Shown: in pieces, positions 62,769 to 64,000 of the stretch | How the letters are laid out: each line of letters opens with the position of its first letter | How positions within the stretch are numbered: the first letter of the stretch is position 1 | Assembly (NCBI RefSeq): GCF_004116405.1 | Contig: NZ_SDIC01000008.1 | Coordinates: 232,828-296,827, forward strand | Length of the DNA stretch: 64,000 bases | Reading direction: 5' to 3' | Origin: Halegenticoccus tardaugens | GTDB lineage: Archaea > Halobacteriota > Halobacteria > Halobacteriales > Haloferacaceae | Translations under genes and position numbers: made by a program | The notes under the pieces: model-generated | Seen by the model: the letters and a program-made list of their open reading frames with translations, nothing else | Told to the model about the DNA's origin: nothing | The model's database searches: none

Positions 62769-63308
62769 TTAGCTGCTGGCCTCAGCGGGCTCTGTCGTCG
62801 GAGCGAGAAAGTCCCATTCACGGATGGCAAAGCCAACGATCTGGATGCGCCGTTGGAGGTGTCCCCATTCGCGGGCGGCCTCCCGGCGTCGGTCTTCTTC
62901 GTCGGCGTCGAGGGACGCCTCGGCGAGCGTCCCACGAAGCTGATTCGGGGACTCGACGTCGAATTCGTCCTCCCAGTCGCGGATCTGCGCCTTCATATCA
63001 GCGAGACGGTCCGTAAGTTCCTCGACAGTATGTCCGCTATCCCGGAGGCGCATCGCTTCCTGCATCGCCTGACGGCGGTAATCGGGGTAGTACGTGGTGT
63101 GAGTACCGCTCTCGTCACGGTGGAGGATCCCGTCGTCGACGAGCCGCTCGAGGACGCGTTTGGTGGGTTCGTGTGACCAGCCCGCTTCAGAAGCGATCCA
63201 GTTTGCCGTCCGCGGCTCCGACAGCTGCCGTGCGATCATCCGTACACGGTCTTCACCCGTTGTCTGACGGTCCATCAGGCTCTTGGAATTCGATTCATCT
63301 TCGGTCAT
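62769..63308 (-). CDS. Winged-helix regulator (DUF7342-like)
   Basis: 179 residues from ATG 63308 (MTEDESNSKSLMDRQTTGED). HTH at about 30-60 (PRTANWIASEAGWSHEPTKR), wing THTTYYPDYRRQ, coiled-coil helix VEELTDRLADMKAQIRDWED. Longer ORF start at 63563 is rejected. First gene of the recombinase operon, likely its regulator. Confidence 0.82.
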   Translation of the reverse strand: MTEDESNSKSLMDRQTTGEDRVRMIARQLSEPRTANWIASEAGWSHEPTKRVLERLVDDGILHRDESGTHTTYYPDYRRQAMQEAMRLRDSGHTVEELTDRLADMKAQIRDWEDEFDVESPNQLRGTLAEASLDADEEDRRREAAREWGHLQRRIQIVGFAIREWDFLAPTTEPAEASS

Positions 63309-63821
63309 AGCCTCCAGTACGCCCTCTATCTTAATATAGGTTGAGGTAGTTCGTTCTATATTGAATAGTGACTTCCGACCATTCCGTCGACACACGCAAA
63401 CTGAATCCAGAACAAGATCGGCTCTCGGTCTTGGCGGCTCTATCCCCGGGAAGCGTCGTCGTGAGGCAGTTCCAGCGTTCGTGCTTACCCGACGGCGTCG
63501 GGGAACTTGAAAATGGACGTGATTACGAGGATGATTGCACTCAATACACTCGGGTGTCTCCATTCGGGTTTACTTCGTCGTTCATTTTGCCCCTCATCCC
63601 GCTTGTCTTGGCGCTCAGCGTGGCTAGTTACCTAGCGTACGGGGTTCAGACAACGTTCTACCGACAATTCGTTAGTCGATAGGCAATCTCACCCTACAGC
63701 TGTGTCACTTGGCGATTACGCGAATGAAAATACTGGGGTATACGTTACTGAAGCTCTTCAACGAGTGCAGCAACTGTCTCGCTAACGAGATCTCCGGCAA
63801 GACACCCCTGGATCTCAGTGG
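63309..63821. other. Intergenic region
   Basis: About 510 bases. A plus-strand ORF (63368-63682, GTG start) has a hydrophobic end (SSFILPLIPLVLALSVASYL) but no family support. A TATA-like ATATAGG occurs near 63335-63360 for the minus-strand HTH gene. Confidence 0.35.
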
Positions 63822-64000
63822 TCAATTGAACGGATTGTCAGGCGTCGCTAGTCGGGTAATATCCTCGATCACATCGAAGTCATCGTCAAACGAGTACAGG
63901 GACTCAATGCCCTCTCGCTGCATGTACGCAGCAATCGTCGCGTCCCCAAGAGAGAGTCCTTCGTAGGTCTGAAAGAGAGAGACGGCGTTGGTGAAATCCT
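63822..64000 (-). CDS. PIN-domain (VapC-like) toxin, partial
   Basis: The frame is open from the window end and stops at 63822; 59 codons visible. LSLGDATIAAYMQREGIESL then YSFDDDFDVIEDITRL are the late acidic residues of VapC ribonucleases. Partner antitoxin would lie outside the window. Ordinary start not visible. Confidence 0.75.
   Translation of the reverse strand, partial: DFTNAVSLFQTYEGLSLGDATIAAYMQREGIESLYSFDDDFDVIEDITRLATPDNPFN

Noticed and set aside
1..64000. CRISPR array, tRNA or rRNA genes.
   Set aside because: No regularly spaced direct repeats or conserved tRNA or rRNA segments were seen on either strand while reading.

Overview
The window reads as a piece of a haloarchaeal genome (class Halobacteria), probably a plasmid or an accessory chromosomal island. 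The evidence is strongly acidic proteins, a halocyanin with a Tat/lipobox signal, phiH1-repressor-like regulators, DUF2080 and IS1341-type TnpB transposons, archaeal TATA elements close to start codons, and an archaeal membrane-lipid gene remnant. I saw no rRNA, tRNA or CRISPR array.

Layout. 1-8.9 kb: a partial TnpB, small metabolic and membrane genes, a halocyanin operon whose next gene is cut by a TnpB element, and a regulator plus two small membrane genes. 9-16 kb: a GC-rich block with a two-subunit GMC/gluconate-dehydrogenase-like oxidoreductase, an IclR regulator and an acyl-CoA synthetase-like ligase. 16-36 kb: a mobile-element field. It holds three full TnpB elements (a fourth lies at 3.7-5.2 kb), non-autonomous derivatives, an N-terminally truncated IS5 transposase, and broken genes (GGGP synthase, DDE transposase). 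Intact genes lie between them: SfsA, sulfite-oxidase-like, epoxide hydrolase, PiT phosphate transporter plus UspA, and a site-2 protease. 36.8-56.4 kb: an unusually intact, A+T-richer catabolic island. Its first half (IclR, FAH hydrolase, SDR, ThDP enzyme, epimerase, enolase-superfamily dehydratase) looks like a sugar-acid route ending in a diketo-acid hydrolase. Its second half (two SSF symporters, D-aminoacylase, DSD1-like PLP enzyme, creatininase-like, M20 amidohydrolase, CapA-like, M20 carbamoylase, PRTase) looks like an amide or D-amino-acid salvage route. 56.4-64 kb: more phiH1-like cassettes, a gene split by a non-autonomous element, DUF7344/7342-like HTH proteins, an Lrp regulator, a PEP-synthase C-terminal scrap, a truncated tyrosine recombinase operon and the end of a VapC-like PIN toxin.

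Main observations. (1) One TnpB family occurs four times with the same ends but two different accessory modules upstream of tnpB: ribbon-helix-helix, or DUF2080 with or without a zinc protein. One ribbon-helix-helix copy carries a nonsense codon. (2) Several elements end exactly where a host gene ends, and the element tip supplies the stop codon. (3) A double-hairpin repeat of about 60 bp occurs inside two of the elements, once as an in-frame insertion in tnpB, with compensating changes in its stems. (4) A phiH1-repressor-like cassette is present in four intact copies, one decayed copy and one fragment, and the copies checked share their upstream sequence.
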